A stretch of 37,176 nt of DNA. Source: an uncultured Gammaproteobacteria bacterium (GTDB lineage: Bacteria; Pseudomonadota; Gammaproteobacteria; Rariloculales; Rariloculaceae). The position numbers and the translations under genes are program-made. The first letter of the stretch is position 1. Every line of letters begins with the position of its first letter. The stretch is taken from contig CAMPKU010000008.1 in assembly GCA_946887385.1 (NCBI GenBank), positions 1 through 37,176 of the forward strand. The letters are read 5' to 3'. Below, in pieces: positions 7,881 through 16,288 of the stretch. The notes below the pieces were generated by a model, which was not told the DNA's origin, did not search any database, and worked only from the letters and a program-made list of their open reading frames with translations.

Positions 7881-9604
7881 GCTCCGCCATGCACACGCTC
7901 GGCATCAACGCCGCTTATCACGACAGCGCAGCGTGCTTGGTGCGCGACGGCGTAGTGGTGGCCGCCGCCGAAGAGGAACGCTTCACGCGCATCAAGCACG
8001 GCAAGCGGCCCGTGCCGTTCAGCGCTTGGGAGCTTCCTTACTACGCTATCGACTTTTGCCTCGCAGAAGCCGGCATCGAGCTCGCCGATTGCGATCACGT
8101 GGCGTACTCGTACGATCCCTATCTGCTGCTCGAAGAGCGCAGCGAGACGATCGCGTTGCCGCTCGAGCCGAGCACCAAGCCTGCCGTATCGCCGCTGCTC
8201 GACCAATGGGGGCCGCTGTTCTTGTCTTACGTGGTGAACGCGGAGCGGCAGCTCGTGGACGGTGCGCCGCATCACTTGCGCCAGCGGTTCTTGTCGGCGA
8301 AGCACGCACGCCATTGGAGCTGGCATTTCGTCGAGCATCACTTGGCTCACGAAGCGAGCGCTTTCCTCGCTTCCCCGTTCGACGACACCGCCGTGATGAC
8401 GCTCGACGGCCGCGGCGAGCTCACGGCAACGAGCTACGGTCTGCTCGCCGACGGAGAGTACCGGCGTATCGGCCAGGTGGAGCTGCCGAATTCCTTGGGG
8501 CTTCTGTACGAACAGGTCACCGACTACTTGGGCTTCCTGCGCTCGTCGGACGAGTACAAGGTCATGGCGCTTGCGTCCTACGGCAAACCGGTGCACGTCA
8601 ACGCGTTTCGCGAGATCGTGCGCGTGGCACGCGACGGCTCCTATTCGGTCACGCCACCCGAGCTCGCTGCCCGCTTCGGTCCGGCGCGCGCAAGAGGCGG
8701 TCCGCTCGAGCAGCGCCACTTCGACATCGCGCATTCGCTGCAAGCGGTGCTCGAGGAAACGGTGATCGAGCTCGCGACTTGGCTCAAGCACCGTACCGGC
8801 GCCGATAACTTGGCAATGGCAGGAGGCGTGGCGCTGAACTGCGTGCTCAACGCGCGCTTGAGAGACCGCCAGATTTTCCGCGATGTCTGGGTACAACCGG
8901 CCGCCGGTGACGCAGGCACCGCCCTCGGCGCCGCGCTGTGGGTGGACTGGAACGAGCGCGGCCGTCAGCGCGGCTACCGCATGGAGCACGCGTTCTTGGG
9001 CCCGGAGTATTCGCCCGCGGAGATCGAAGGCTTCCTGCAGCGCTCCAAAGTGCCGTACCGCATGCTCGACGACGTAGCCGGCGAATGCGCCGAGCTCCTT
9101 GCCGACGACAAGATCATCGGCTGGTTCCAAGGCCGCATGGAATTCGGCCCTCGCGCGCTCGGCGGGCGCTCCATTCTCGCCTCGCCCATCTCCACCTCGA
9201 TGCAGCAGCGGCTGAACGACATCAAGGACCGCGAAGACTTCCGTCCGGTAGCCCCCGTCGTTCTCGAGGAGGAAGCGCCGGCGTGGTTTGCGAACGGCAC
9301 GCGCGCTCCGTACATGTTGTTCGTCTTCGACGTGCTGCCGGACAAAGCGGATTCAATCCCGGCGGTGCGGCATGTCGACGGCACGGCCCGTGTGCAGACC
9401 GTGAATCGGGCGCAGCACGCCGTCTACTACGACCTGCTGAAGGCCTTTCAACGCCGTACGGGCGTGCCCGTGCTCGTGAACACGTCGTTCAACACTCGCG
9501 GCGAGCCGGTGGTTTGCACACCGCGCGATGCGGTGGAGTGCTTCTTTACCTCTCCGCTCGACGCGCTCGCGATCGGGCCGTACCTGATCGAGAAAACCAC
9601 ATGA
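7877..9604 (+). CDS. Carbamoyltransferase, NodU/CmcH family
   Basis: The protein has 575 residues, as usual for the family. GTG 7877 overlaps the GT9 stop; ATG at 7889 is possible. The N-terminal Kae1/HypF-like domain opens TLGINAAYHDSAACLV, with the metal-binding HHLAH at 154-158, LDGRGE near 176, and AMAGGVALNCVLN further on. The C-terminal domain has GRMEFGPRALGGRSILA and PVLVNTSFNTRGEPVV. These blocks are complete. Family members use carbamoyl phosphate and ATP to make carbamoyl-adenylate and then O-carbamoylate a sugar or antibiotic (NodU on Nod factor, CmcH on cephem). Here the likely acceptor is a sugar hydroxyl of the operon's glycan. It overlaps the GT2 gene by four bases (ATGA, 9601-9604). 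Confidence 0.93.
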   Translation: MSSAMHTLGINAAYHDSAACLVRDGVVVAAAEEERFTRIKHGKRPVPFSAWELPYYAIDFCLAEAGIELADCDHVAYSYDPYLLLEERSETIALPLEPSTKPAVSPLLDQWGPLFLSYVVNAERQLVDGAPHHLRQRFLSAKHARHWSWHFVEHHLAHEASAFLASPFDDTAVMTLDGRGELTATSYGLLADGEYRRIGQVELPNSLGLLYEQVTDYLGFLRSSDEYKVMALASYGKPVHVNAFREIVRVARDGSYSVTPPELAARFGPARARGGPLEQRHFDIAHSLQAVLEETVIELATWLKHRTGADNLAMAGGVALNCVLNARLRDRQIFRDVWVQPAAGDAGTALGAALWVDWNERGRQRGYRMEHAFLGPEYSPAEIEGFLQRSKVPYRMLDDVAGECAELLADDKIIGWFQGRMEFGPRALGGRSILASPISTSMQQRLNDIKDREDFRPVAPVVLEEEAPAWFANGTRAPYMLFVFDVLPDKADSIPAVRHVDGTARVQTVNRAQHAVYYDLLKAFQRRTGVPVLVNTSFNTRGEPVVCTPRDAVECFFTSPLDALAIGPYLIEKTT

Positions 9605-10569
9605 CGCCGCGCGTGACAGTGGTGGTGCCAACCTATCGACGAGCTGCGCTGCTCAAGAGGTGCCTAGCGGCGCTCGCCGACCAAACGCTGCGCAGCACCG
9701 ACTACGAGATCGTGATCGTGCACGACGGCCCCGGCGACGAAGCCTACCGGAGCGTGGCGGGCTCACACCCTCCAGGCTTCCCGCGCGGCCGATTCTTGGA
9801 GCTGCCCGCGCAGCGCGGCCCGGCCGCCGCGCGCAATCGCGGCTGGCGGGAAGCACGCGGTGCAGTGATCGCATTCACGGACGACGACACGGTGCCCGAC
9901 TCCCGTTGGCTCGAGTGTGGGCTCGCCGCGCTCGGCACGCACGCCGACGCGGCGTGGGGCCGGCTCGTCATGCCGCTGGGACCCGCCCCCACCGACTACG
10001 AGCTCGACGCCGCACGGCTCGCGCATGCGCCGTTCGTGACAGCGAATTGCTTCGTTCGGCACAGCACGCTTGTGCGCGTGGCGGGATTCGACGAACGCTT
10101 CGAGCAAGCATGGCGTGAGGACTCGGACCTGCACTTCAGGCTGTTACGCGCGGGCGCGCGGATCGTGCGCGCAGCCGACGCCATCGTGGTGCATCCGATC
10201 CGGCCCGCTCCTTGGGGCGTGAGCATCGCGCAGCAGCGCAAGATCCTGTTCGACGCGCTGCTGTACAAAAAGCATCCCGCGCTTTACCGCGAGCGAATCC
10301 GGGCCCATCCACGCTGGGATTACTACGCTGCGGTGGGCGCGCTCTTGGGCTGCGCCGCTGCAGCGGCGGCCGGCGCATTCGGCATTGCGGCCGCGCTCGG
10401 CGCCGCCTGGGCCGCGCTCACTGCGCGGATCTTCGCGGCACGGCTCAGGCCGGCATCGAAACGCGCCGCGCACGTCTTGGAGATGCTGGTAACTTCGGCC
10501 GCCATTCCGCCGGCGGCGGTGTTCTGGCGTTTGATCGGCGCGTTGCGCTTCCGGGTGCTGTTCCTATGA
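9601..10569 (+). CDS. GT2 family glycosyltransferase with C-terminal membrane segments
   Basis: The protein has 322 residues. The GT-A nucleotide-binding start VTVVVPTYRR is at 5-13, the metal-binding FTDDD at 92-96, and the acceptor/catalytic region EDSDLHFRLLRAG at 173-185. After about residue 240 come two strongly hydrophobic stretches (roughly 241-279 and 290-314) with a basic link, so the enzyme should be anchored to the inner membrane with the catalytic domain in the cytoplasm. That location suggests a lipid-linked acceptor. Start ATG 9601 lies inside the carbamoyltransferase stop, and the stop overlaps the next ATG (10566-10569). Sugar specificity cannot be read. Confidence 0.9.
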   Translation: MTPRVTVVVPTYRRAALLKRCLAALADQTLRSTDYEIVIVHDGPGDEAYRSVAGSHPPGFPRGRFLELPAQRGPAAARNRGWREARGAVIAFTDDDTVPDSRWLECGLAALGTHADAAWGRLVMPLGPAPTDYELDAARLAHAPFVTANCFVRHSTLVRVAGFDERFEQAWREDSDLHFRLLRAGARIVRAADAIVVHPIRPAPWGVSIAQQRKILFDALLYKKHPALYRERIRAHPRWDYYAAVGALLGCAAAAAAGAFGIAAALGAAWAALTARIFAARLRPASKRAAHVLEMLVTSAAIPPAAVFWRLIGALRFRVLFL

Positions 10570-11663
10570 ACGGCCGTGCGGCCATGCTCGGTACGCCGCG
10601 GGAGATCGCGGTGTTTCGCGCACTGCAGCTCGGCGACTTGCTGTGCACCGTGCCCGCGCTGCGCGCGCTGCGGAGTGCATACCCTAAGGCCCGTATCACG
10701 TTGATCGGCCTGCCGTGGGCCCGCGCGATGGTCGAGCGCTTTCACCGCTATCTCGATGCGTTCTTGGCGTTCCCTGGGTTCCCGGGATTGCCGGAGCAGC
10801 CCGTCGACGCCGCGGCGTTTCCCGACTTTGTGCGCGCCGCGCAGCGCGGCAAGTTCGACCTCGCACTCCAGTTGCACGGCAGCGGAGCGCTGTCGAACCC
10901 GCTCGTGATGCTGCTCGGCGCGCGGCGGACGGCAGGCTATTTCCGCGCCGGCGATTACTGTCCCGACGCCGATTCTTTCTTTCCTTGGCAGCCGCACGAG
11001 CACGAGATTCATCGCTATCTCGCACTGCTTCGCCGGCTCGGAATCCCGGCCGACGACGTGGCGCTCGAGTTTCCGCTCACGGAACAGGACCGGGCCGACC
11101 TGCGCCGCTCCGGCGCGGGTATCGCGCTGGCGGAGCGGAATTACGTTTGTGTGCATCCGGGTTCGCAACTACCGTCGCGACGCTGGCATGCGGAGCGCTT
11201 TGCGGCCGTCGCGGACGCGCTGGCGGAGGACGGCCTCGACGTCGTGCTCACGGGCGTTGCCGGGGAAGCGGGCCTTACGCGCGCCGTGGCACGCGCAATG
11301 CAGGCGCCCGCGATCGACCTCGCCGGCAAGACCACGCTCGGCGGCGTCGCGGCGCTGCTTGAGGGCGCGCGCCTGCTAATTTCGAACGACACGGGCGTCG
11401 CGCACGTCGCGGCCGCCCGCGGCACGCCCACGGTTCGGATCTCGTGCGGCGGCGACGTGGGGCGCTGGGCGCCGCTCGACGACCACATTCATCGCGTCGT
11501 TCACCATTCGGTGGACTGCCGCCCGTGCACCTATGCGATCTGCCCGCTGGGGCACCCCTGCGCGGAAGGGGTGACGGCCGCCGCGGTGATCGCAGCGGCC
11601 CGGGCGCTGCTCGCTCGTGCGAGGGAGCGCCGGTTCGACCGGGCTGCGCTCGCGGAGGCATGA
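10566..11663 (+). CDS. GT9 family glycosyltransferase (heptosyltransferase-like), copy 2
   Basis: The protein has 365 residues. It has the same order of motifs as the earlier GT9: [19 protein letters not shown] (17-35), CVHPGS at 195-200 followed by SRRWHAERF, and SNDTGVAH at 273-280. The C-terminal cysteine motif is Cys318-x2-Cys321-x4-Cys326-x5-Cys332. Overall sequence differs clearly from copy 1, so the two probably act on successive acceptors rather than being recent duplicates. The product is expected to add heptose or a related sugar in the cytoplasm. Four-base ATGA overlaps join it to the genes on both sides. Confidence 0.88.
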   Translation: MNGRAAMLGTPREIAVFRALQLGDLLCTVPALRALRSAYPKARITLIGLPWARAMVERFHRYLDAFLAFPGFPGLPEQPVDAAAFPDFVRAAQRGKFDLALQLHGSGALSNPLVMLLGARRTAGYFRAGDYCPDADSFFPWQPHEHEIHRYLALLRRLGIPADDVALEFPLTEQDRADLRRSGAGIALAERNYVCVHPGSQLPSRRWHAERFAAVADALAEDGLDVVLTGVAGEAGLTRAVARAMQAPAIDLAGKTTLGGVAALLEGARLLISNDTGVAHVAAARGTPTVRISCGGDVGRWAPLDDHIHRVVHHSVDCRPCTYAICPLGHPCAEGVTAAAVIAAARALLARARERRFDRAALAEA

Positions 11664-12610
11664 CGATGCGGCGTCTGAACGTGCTCACCTGGCACACGCA
11701 CGGCAGCTACCTTTACTACTTGACGCAAGTGCCGCACGAGTTCTACGTGCTCTCGAAGCCGGGCCGCCCGGCCGGATATGCAGGGCGTGCCGGCCACCTT
11801 CCCTGGGGCGACAATGTTCACGATTTACCCGTCGCAGAAGCCAAGCGACAGCGCATCGACTGCATCCTGTATCAGGACGATGCGCAATACTTTTTGGATC
11901 AGCACCAATTTCTATCGAGCGCGCAGCGGCGCCTTCCGCGGATCTATCTCGAGCACGATCCGCCGCGCGACAATCCCACCGACACCCCCCATCCCGTCGA
12001 CGACGAGAACGTGCTCGTCGTGCACGTAACGCCGTTCAATGCACTCATGTGGCAGCACGCGCGCTCGCCCACGCGCGTCATCGAGCACGGCGTGGTCGCG
12101 CCAAAGGGCGTGTCGTACAGCGGCGAGATCGAGCGCGGAATCGTCGCCGTGAACCATTTGCGCCGCCGCGGCCGGCGGCTCGGCGCCGACGTGTTCGAGC
12201 ACGTACGCCGCCGCGTGCCGCTCGACCTCGTGGGAATGGGCGCCGAGGAGCTCGACGGCCTGGGAGAGGTGCAACACGATCGGTTGTTCCACTTCGCGGC
12301 ACGCTACCGGTTCTTCTTCAACCCGATTCGCTATACGAGCCTGGGGCTCGCCGTGATCGAAGCGATGATGGTGGGTCTGCCAATCGTGGGCCTCGCGACC
12401 ACGGAGATGGCGACCGCCATTGCGAACGGCGTCACCGGCTACGTCGATACCAGTGTCGATCGGCTCGTGGAGCGAATGAAGCAGCTTCTTCAGGACCCCG
12501 GCGAAGCGCAGCAGCTCGGACGCAATGCGCGCCGCTACGCGGAGCAGCGTTTTCACATCTCACGGTTCGTCGACGACTGGAACCGCGCGTTCGCGGCCGT
12601 GACGTCATGA
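11660..12610 (+). CDS. GT4-like glycosyltransferase with an atypical E-x7-E motif
   Basis: The protein has 316 residues from ATG 11660, which keeps the ATGA overlap seen throughout the operon. ATG 11666, two codons later, is better spaced from GGAGG (11654-11658) and may be the real start. The C-terminal half looks like a GT-B donor domain: [24 protein letters not shown] (221-244) corresponds to the GT4 EPFGL-x4-EAMA-GxPVV block, with the second Glu kept (Glu234) and the first replaced by Thr/Ser. The N-terminal half ([22 protein letters not shown]) has no signature I can name. It is probably a glycosyltransferase of unknown donor and acceptor. Short for a GT4 enzyme. Confidence 0.75.
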   Translation: MTMRRLNVLTWHTHGSYLYYLTQVPHEFYVLSKPGRPAGYAGRAGHLPWGDNVHDLPVAEAKRQRIDCILYQDDAQYFLDQHQFLSSAQRRLPRIYLEHDPPRDNPTDTPHPVDDENVLVVHVTPFNALMWQHARSPTRVIEHGVVAPKGVSYSGEIERGIVAVNHLRRRGRRLGADVFEHVRRRVPLDLVGMGAEELDGLGEVQHDRLFHFAARYRFFFNPIRYTSLGLAVIEAMMVGLPIVGLATTEMATAIANGVTGYVDTSVDRLVERMKQLLQDPGEAQQLGRNARRYAEQRFHISRFVDDWNRAFAAVTS

Positions 12611-13614
12611 CCGACCTCACGGCGAAACGCGTTCTCGTCACCGGCGGCGCAGGCTTCTTGGGCTCGCACCTGTGCGAGCGGCTGCTCGCCGACGGCCTGG
12701 ACGTGCTCTGCGTCGACAACTTTTATACGGGCCGCAAGCGCAACGTGGCCCACCTGCTTTGCGAAGCGCGGTTCGAGCTGCTTCGGCACGACGTGACATT
12801 TCCGCTCTACGTGGAGATCGACGAGATCTACAACCTGGCCTGCCCCGCATCGCCCATCCACTACCAGCTCGATCCGGTGCAAACCACGAAGACGAGCGTG
12901 CACGGCGCGATCAACATGCTGGGCCTGGCTAAGCGCACCAAGGCCAAGATCCTGCAGGCGTCAACGAGCGAGGTGTACGGGGATCCCGCGGAGCATCCGC
13001 AATGCGAGCCGTACTGGGGTCACGTGAATCCCATCGGGCTGCGCTCGTGCTACGACGAAGGCAAGCGCTGCGCCGAGACGCTGTTCATGGACTATCGCCG
13101 CCAGCACGGGCTCAAAACCAAGATCGCGCGAATCTTCAACACCTACGGGCCCCGTATGCACCCGAACGACGGCCGCGTGGTGTCGAACTTCGTCTTGCAG
13201 GCGCTTCGGAACTTGCCGATTACGATCTACGGCGACGGCGCACAGACGCGCTCGTTTTGCTACGTGAGCGATCTCGTCGAAGCGCTCGTCGCGCTGATGC
13301 AGACGGCCGACAGCGTCTTCGGGCCGGTGAATCTCGGCAATCCGGTCGAACACTCCGTGCTCGAGCTCGCAGAAACCGTGCTGCGCCTCACGGGCTCGCG
13401 CTCGAAGCTAACGTTCGCCCCGCTCCCGCAAGACGATCCCGTTCAGCGCCGCCCCGACATCACGCTCGCGCGCCGCGTGCTCGGCTGGTCGCCGAAGGTG
13501 GCGCTCGAGGACGGGCTCGAAAAAACGATCGCCTACTTCGACGCGCTGCTCCTCGGCTCCCATCCGGCCGAGAATCTGGCGCCCGAAGGGCTGCGGAGCG
13601 CGACGGCGCGGTGA
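12607..13614 (+). CDS. UDP-glucuronate decarboxylase (UDP-xylose synthase), extended SDR
   Basis: The protein has 335 residues. It has NAD-binding [11 protein letters not shown] (12-22), the [14 protein letters not shown] block (74-87), Thr120-Ser-Glu122 (ASTSEVYG), [18 protein letters not shown] with catalytic Tyr149-x3-Lys153, and [21 protein letters not shown]. These blocks are those of UXS enzymes, which decarboxylate UDP-glucuronate to UDP-xylose through a 4-keto intermediate; they separate it from UDP-glucose epimerases. It would supply UDP-xylose for one of the operon's glycosyltransferases. UDP-glucose dehydrogenase, which makes its substrate, is not in the window. Stop and next start overlap as TGATG (13612-13616), so translation of the exporter is probably coupled. 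Confidence 0.92.
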   Translation: MTDLTAKRVLVTGGAGFLGSHLCERLLADGLDVLCVDNFYTGRKRNVAHLLCEARFELLRHDVTFPLYVEIDEIYNLACPASPIHYQLDPVQTTKTSVHGAINMLGLAKRTKAKILQASTSEVYGDPAEHPQCEPYWGHVNPIGLRSCYDEGKRCAETLFMDYRRQHGLKTKIARIFNTYGPRMHPNDGRVVSNFVLQALRNLPITIYGDGAQTRSFCYVSDLVEALVALMQTADSVFGPVNLGNPVEHSVLELAETVLRLTGSRSKLTFAPLPQDDPVQRRPDITLARRVLGWSPKVALEDGLEKTIAYFDALLLGSHPAENLAPEGLRSATAR

Positions 13615-16283
13615 TGGACCGTAACGTTTCGAGCCGCGTCCTTGCCACGCTCGCGGCCGAAATTTGGACGTCGCGCGGGCGCGTGATCGCGGCGCTCGTG
13701 TTGCTTTCGCTCGCCAAGCTCGCGGCCGTGCTCGTGCCGCTCTTGCTGAAAGAAATCGTGGACGTCTTGAGCCGGCCCGAAGCGGTGGCCGCACTGCCGG
13801 TTTTGCTGCTGGCCGGTTATGCCGCCGTCCGGTTCGCCGCTACGCTGTTCGCAGAGCTGCGCGATCTCGTGTTCTCACGCGTCGCGCAGCGCACCGTGGC
13901 CGACTTCCTGGTGCGCACGTTCTCGCATTTGCACAAGCTCGGAGCGCGGTTCCATGTATCTCGTGCCACCGGCGCGCTCACGCGCGACGTCGAGCGGGGC
14001 ACGGCTGCCATCGGCTTTTTGATTGGCGCCGCACTCTTCACGCTCGTGCCCACGGTGATCGAGATTAGCGCCGTGCTCGCGATCATGATCGCAGCTTACG
14101 GCGCCAAATTTTCGAGCCTGCTGGCCGCAACCTTTCTGATGTACTCGGCGTATGCCGCTGTCTTCATCGCGCGGCGAGCGGATCGGCAGCGCGCGGTGAA
14201 CGAGCTCGACTCGAGCGCGAACCGGCGCCTGGTCGACAGTCTACTCAACTACGAGACCATCAAGTTCTATACCAACGAAGCGTTCGAGACCGGCCGGTTG
14301 CGGGGAATCATGACGGATTGGATCGAGGCCGGCGTGCGTAACCAAACTGCGCTCACGCAGTTGCACGTGGGGCAGAGCGCGATTATCGCGCTCGGAGTGG
14401 CCGGCGTGATGCTGCTCGCAGGAGCGGACGTGCTCGCCGGCACGCTCACGGTGGGCGATCTCGTGCTCGTGAACGCGTATGTGATTCAGGTTTGCCTGCC
14501 GTTGAACACGCTCGGCTTCGTGGCGCGCGAAACGAGCGACGCGTTCACCAAGACGGAGGCATTGTTCGCACTGTTGCGCCAGCAGCCGGATACCGAGCCG
14601 GGCGAGCCCGAAGAGCTGCCGGCCGATGCGCCGGCGGAGGTTCGCTTCGAGAACGTGAGCTTCGGCTACGAGCCGAGCCGTCAAGTGCTCTGGGATACCA
14701 GTTTCACGATCGGCGCCGGTCAAAAAGTGGCCGTGATCGGCGGGAGCGGCTCGGGGAAGTCCACACTGGCGCGGCTACTCCTCCGCTTCGTGGATCCGTG
14801 GTCGGGAAGCATCTCGATCTACGGCCGCGACCTTCGCGAGCTCACGCGCGCAACCGTGCGCGCGAAAGTGGGGATCGTTCCGCAAGACACTACACTTTTC
14901 AACGACACCATCGGCTACAACATCGGCTACGGAAGGATCGGCGCAACGGACGACGAGATCGTCGCGGCCGCCAAGGCGGCGAACGTGCATGACTTCATCG
15001 AAGCGCTGCCCGAAAAATACTCTACCGTCGTTGGAGAGCGCGGCCTCAAGCTCTCGGGCGGCGAAAAGCAGCGAATCGCCATCGCCCGTGCAATCTTGAA
15101 GGATCCGCCGATCCTGGTGCTCGACGAGGCGACGTCGGCGCTCGACAGCCGCTCGGAGCGTGCGATCCGCGTTTCACTCGAGCAGCTTGCGGAGCCGCGC
15201 ACCACGCTCGTCATCGCACATCGGCTTTCGACCATCGTGAACGCAGACGAGATTCTGGTGATCGAAGCCGGCAGGATCGTCGAGCGCGGCCGCCATGCAG
15301 AGCTGCTCCAGCGCGGCGGCCTTTATGCACAAATGTGGTCGTTGCAGCGCCAAGAGCGCGAGCTGCGCCGTTCGAAGCATCGCGCGACGCTGTCGCCCAT
15401 CGATCTCACCGTGCTCGTGGCCGATGCGATCGGCGCCGCGCGGCCGGAGATCGACGCGAAGGCGCTCAACCTCTACACCACCCTCGGCGACGTCGGGCTC
15501 GTTACAGGCGATCCCACCGCGCTGCAAGAGGTGGTGTCGGACCTCGTGGAGCACGCCGTGCGAGCCAGCGAGCGCGGCGCGCGCGTTGAGGTGAATCTTG
15601 GGCGCGTGGGCAACGAAGTGGTGCTCAAGGTTAGCGACACGCATGCTGCGGCGGCCTCGGGCGCAGCACCGGGCTCTTATGCAGCGCACCGGTTCGACCC
15701 TGCGAGGCTGCGCACATTGCTCGAGGAAAATCACGGCAGCCTCGCGATTTCGCACGACAGTGCGGCGGGATCTACGTATAAGGCGTCGCTGCCGGTGCGG
15801 GCCATCGCCCCGCCTCCCAAAGCCGGGCCCATGCCGCCGGTGTTACAGGCCGACGGCGCGCTTCGCGACCGAAAGCTGGTGATCGTAGACGACGACGAGG
15901 ATGCGCGCGAGGCACTGCGGTTGCTGCTCACGATGCAAGGGGCCAACGTGGAGGCGTTCGAAAGCGGCCACGCCGTGCTCGATTACCTGCACGAGCGCAG
16001 CAGCGAGCAGTGGCCGGACCTCATGATTTGCGACATCGGCTTGCCCGATGAGACCGGCTATTCGGTGCTGCGTCGCGTCCGCGGATTCGAGGCCGAACGC
16101 CGCGTGCCGCTCGCGGAACGCATGCCCGCGATCGCGCTCACGGGCTTCGCGCGGCCTGAGGACCGAATGCAAGCGCTCGTCGCGGGGTTTCAGGTTCATC
16201 TCACGAAACCTGCCATGCCGCAGGAGCTACTCGAGCTGATCGGCCGCCTGCTCGGCCATCCGCCCGCTTCTCAGTCCGCCTGA
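13614..16283 (+). CDS. ABC exporter fused to degenerate histidine-kinase ATPase domain and response-regulator receiver
   Basis: The protein has 889 residues in one uninterrupted frame. Residues 1-325: six-helix ABCB exporter domain of ATM1/HMT1 type (RFHVSRATGALTRDVERG at 112-129, LLNYETIKFY at 210-219). Residues 340-580: ATPase with Walker A GGSGSGKST (376-384), signature LSGGEKQR (480-487), Walker B ILVLDEATS (500-508) and switch His536; all intact. Residues 590-730: histidine-kinase-like ATPase fold, but the N-box reads LQEVVSDLVEHAVRA (Asp643 and His647 where Asn is usual) and the G1 box is DTHAAA, so nucleotide binding looks lost; no phosphoacceptor-His region is visible. Residues 752-880: receiver domain with Asp759/Asp760, phosphoacceptor Asp807, Thr843 and Lys865 all present. 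It sits in the inner membrane and probably exports or flips the operon's product; control by Asp807 phosphorylation from a separate kinase is inferred. Confidence 0.93.
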   Translation: MDRNVSSRVLATLAAEIWTSRGRVIAALVLLSLAKLAAVLVPLLLKEIVDVLSRPEAVAALPVLLLAGYAAVRFAATLFAELRDLVFSRVAQRTVADFLVRTFSHLHKLGARFHVSRATGALTRDVERGTAAIGFLIGAALFTLVPTVIEISAVLAIMIAAYGAKFSSLLAATFLMYSAYAAVFIARRADRQRAVNELDSSANRRLVDSLLNYETIKFYTNEAFETGRLRGIMTDWIEAGVRNQTALTQLHVGQSAIIALGVAGVMLLAGADVLAGTLTVGDLVLVNAYVIQVCLPLNTLGFVARETSDAFTKTEALFALLRQQPDTEPGEPEELPADAPAEVRFENVSFGYEPSRQVLWDTSFTIGAGQKVAVIGGSGSGKSTLARLLLRFVDPWSGSISIYGRDLRELTRATVRAKVGIVPQDTTLFNDTIGYNIGYGRIGATDDEIVAAAKAANVHDFIEALPEKYSTVVGERGLKLSGGEKQRIAIARAILKDPPILVLDEATSALDSRSERAIRVSLEQLAEPRTTLVIAHRLSTIVNADEILVIEAGRIVERGRHAELLQRGGLYAQMWSLQRQERELRRSKHRATLSPIDLTVLVADAIGAARPEIDAKALNLYTTLGDVGLVTGDPTALQEVVSDLVEHAVRASERGARVEVNLGRVGNEVVLKVSDTHAAAASGAAPGSYAAHRFDPARLRTLLEENHGSLAISHDSAAGSTYKASLPVRAIAPPPKAGPMPPVLQADGALRDRKLVIVDDDEDAREALRLLLTMQGANVEAFESGHAVLDYLHERSSEQWPDLMICDIGLPDETGYSVLRRVRGFEAERRVPLAERMPAIALTGFARPEDRMQALVAGFQVHLTKPAMPQELLELIGRLLGHPPASQSA

Positions 16284-16288
16284 CGGCA

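Noticed and set aside
11666..12610. ATG 11666 as the start of the GT4-like gene
   Set aside because: It is better spaced from GGAGG, but ATG 11660 keeps the ATGA overlap found at the other junctions. The choice stays open, two residues apart.
13614..16283. The exporter's C-terminal half as a working hybrid histidine kinase
   Set aside because: No dimerisation/phosphoacceptor-His segment is visible, and the N- and G-boxes are degenerate, so autokinase activity is unlikely.
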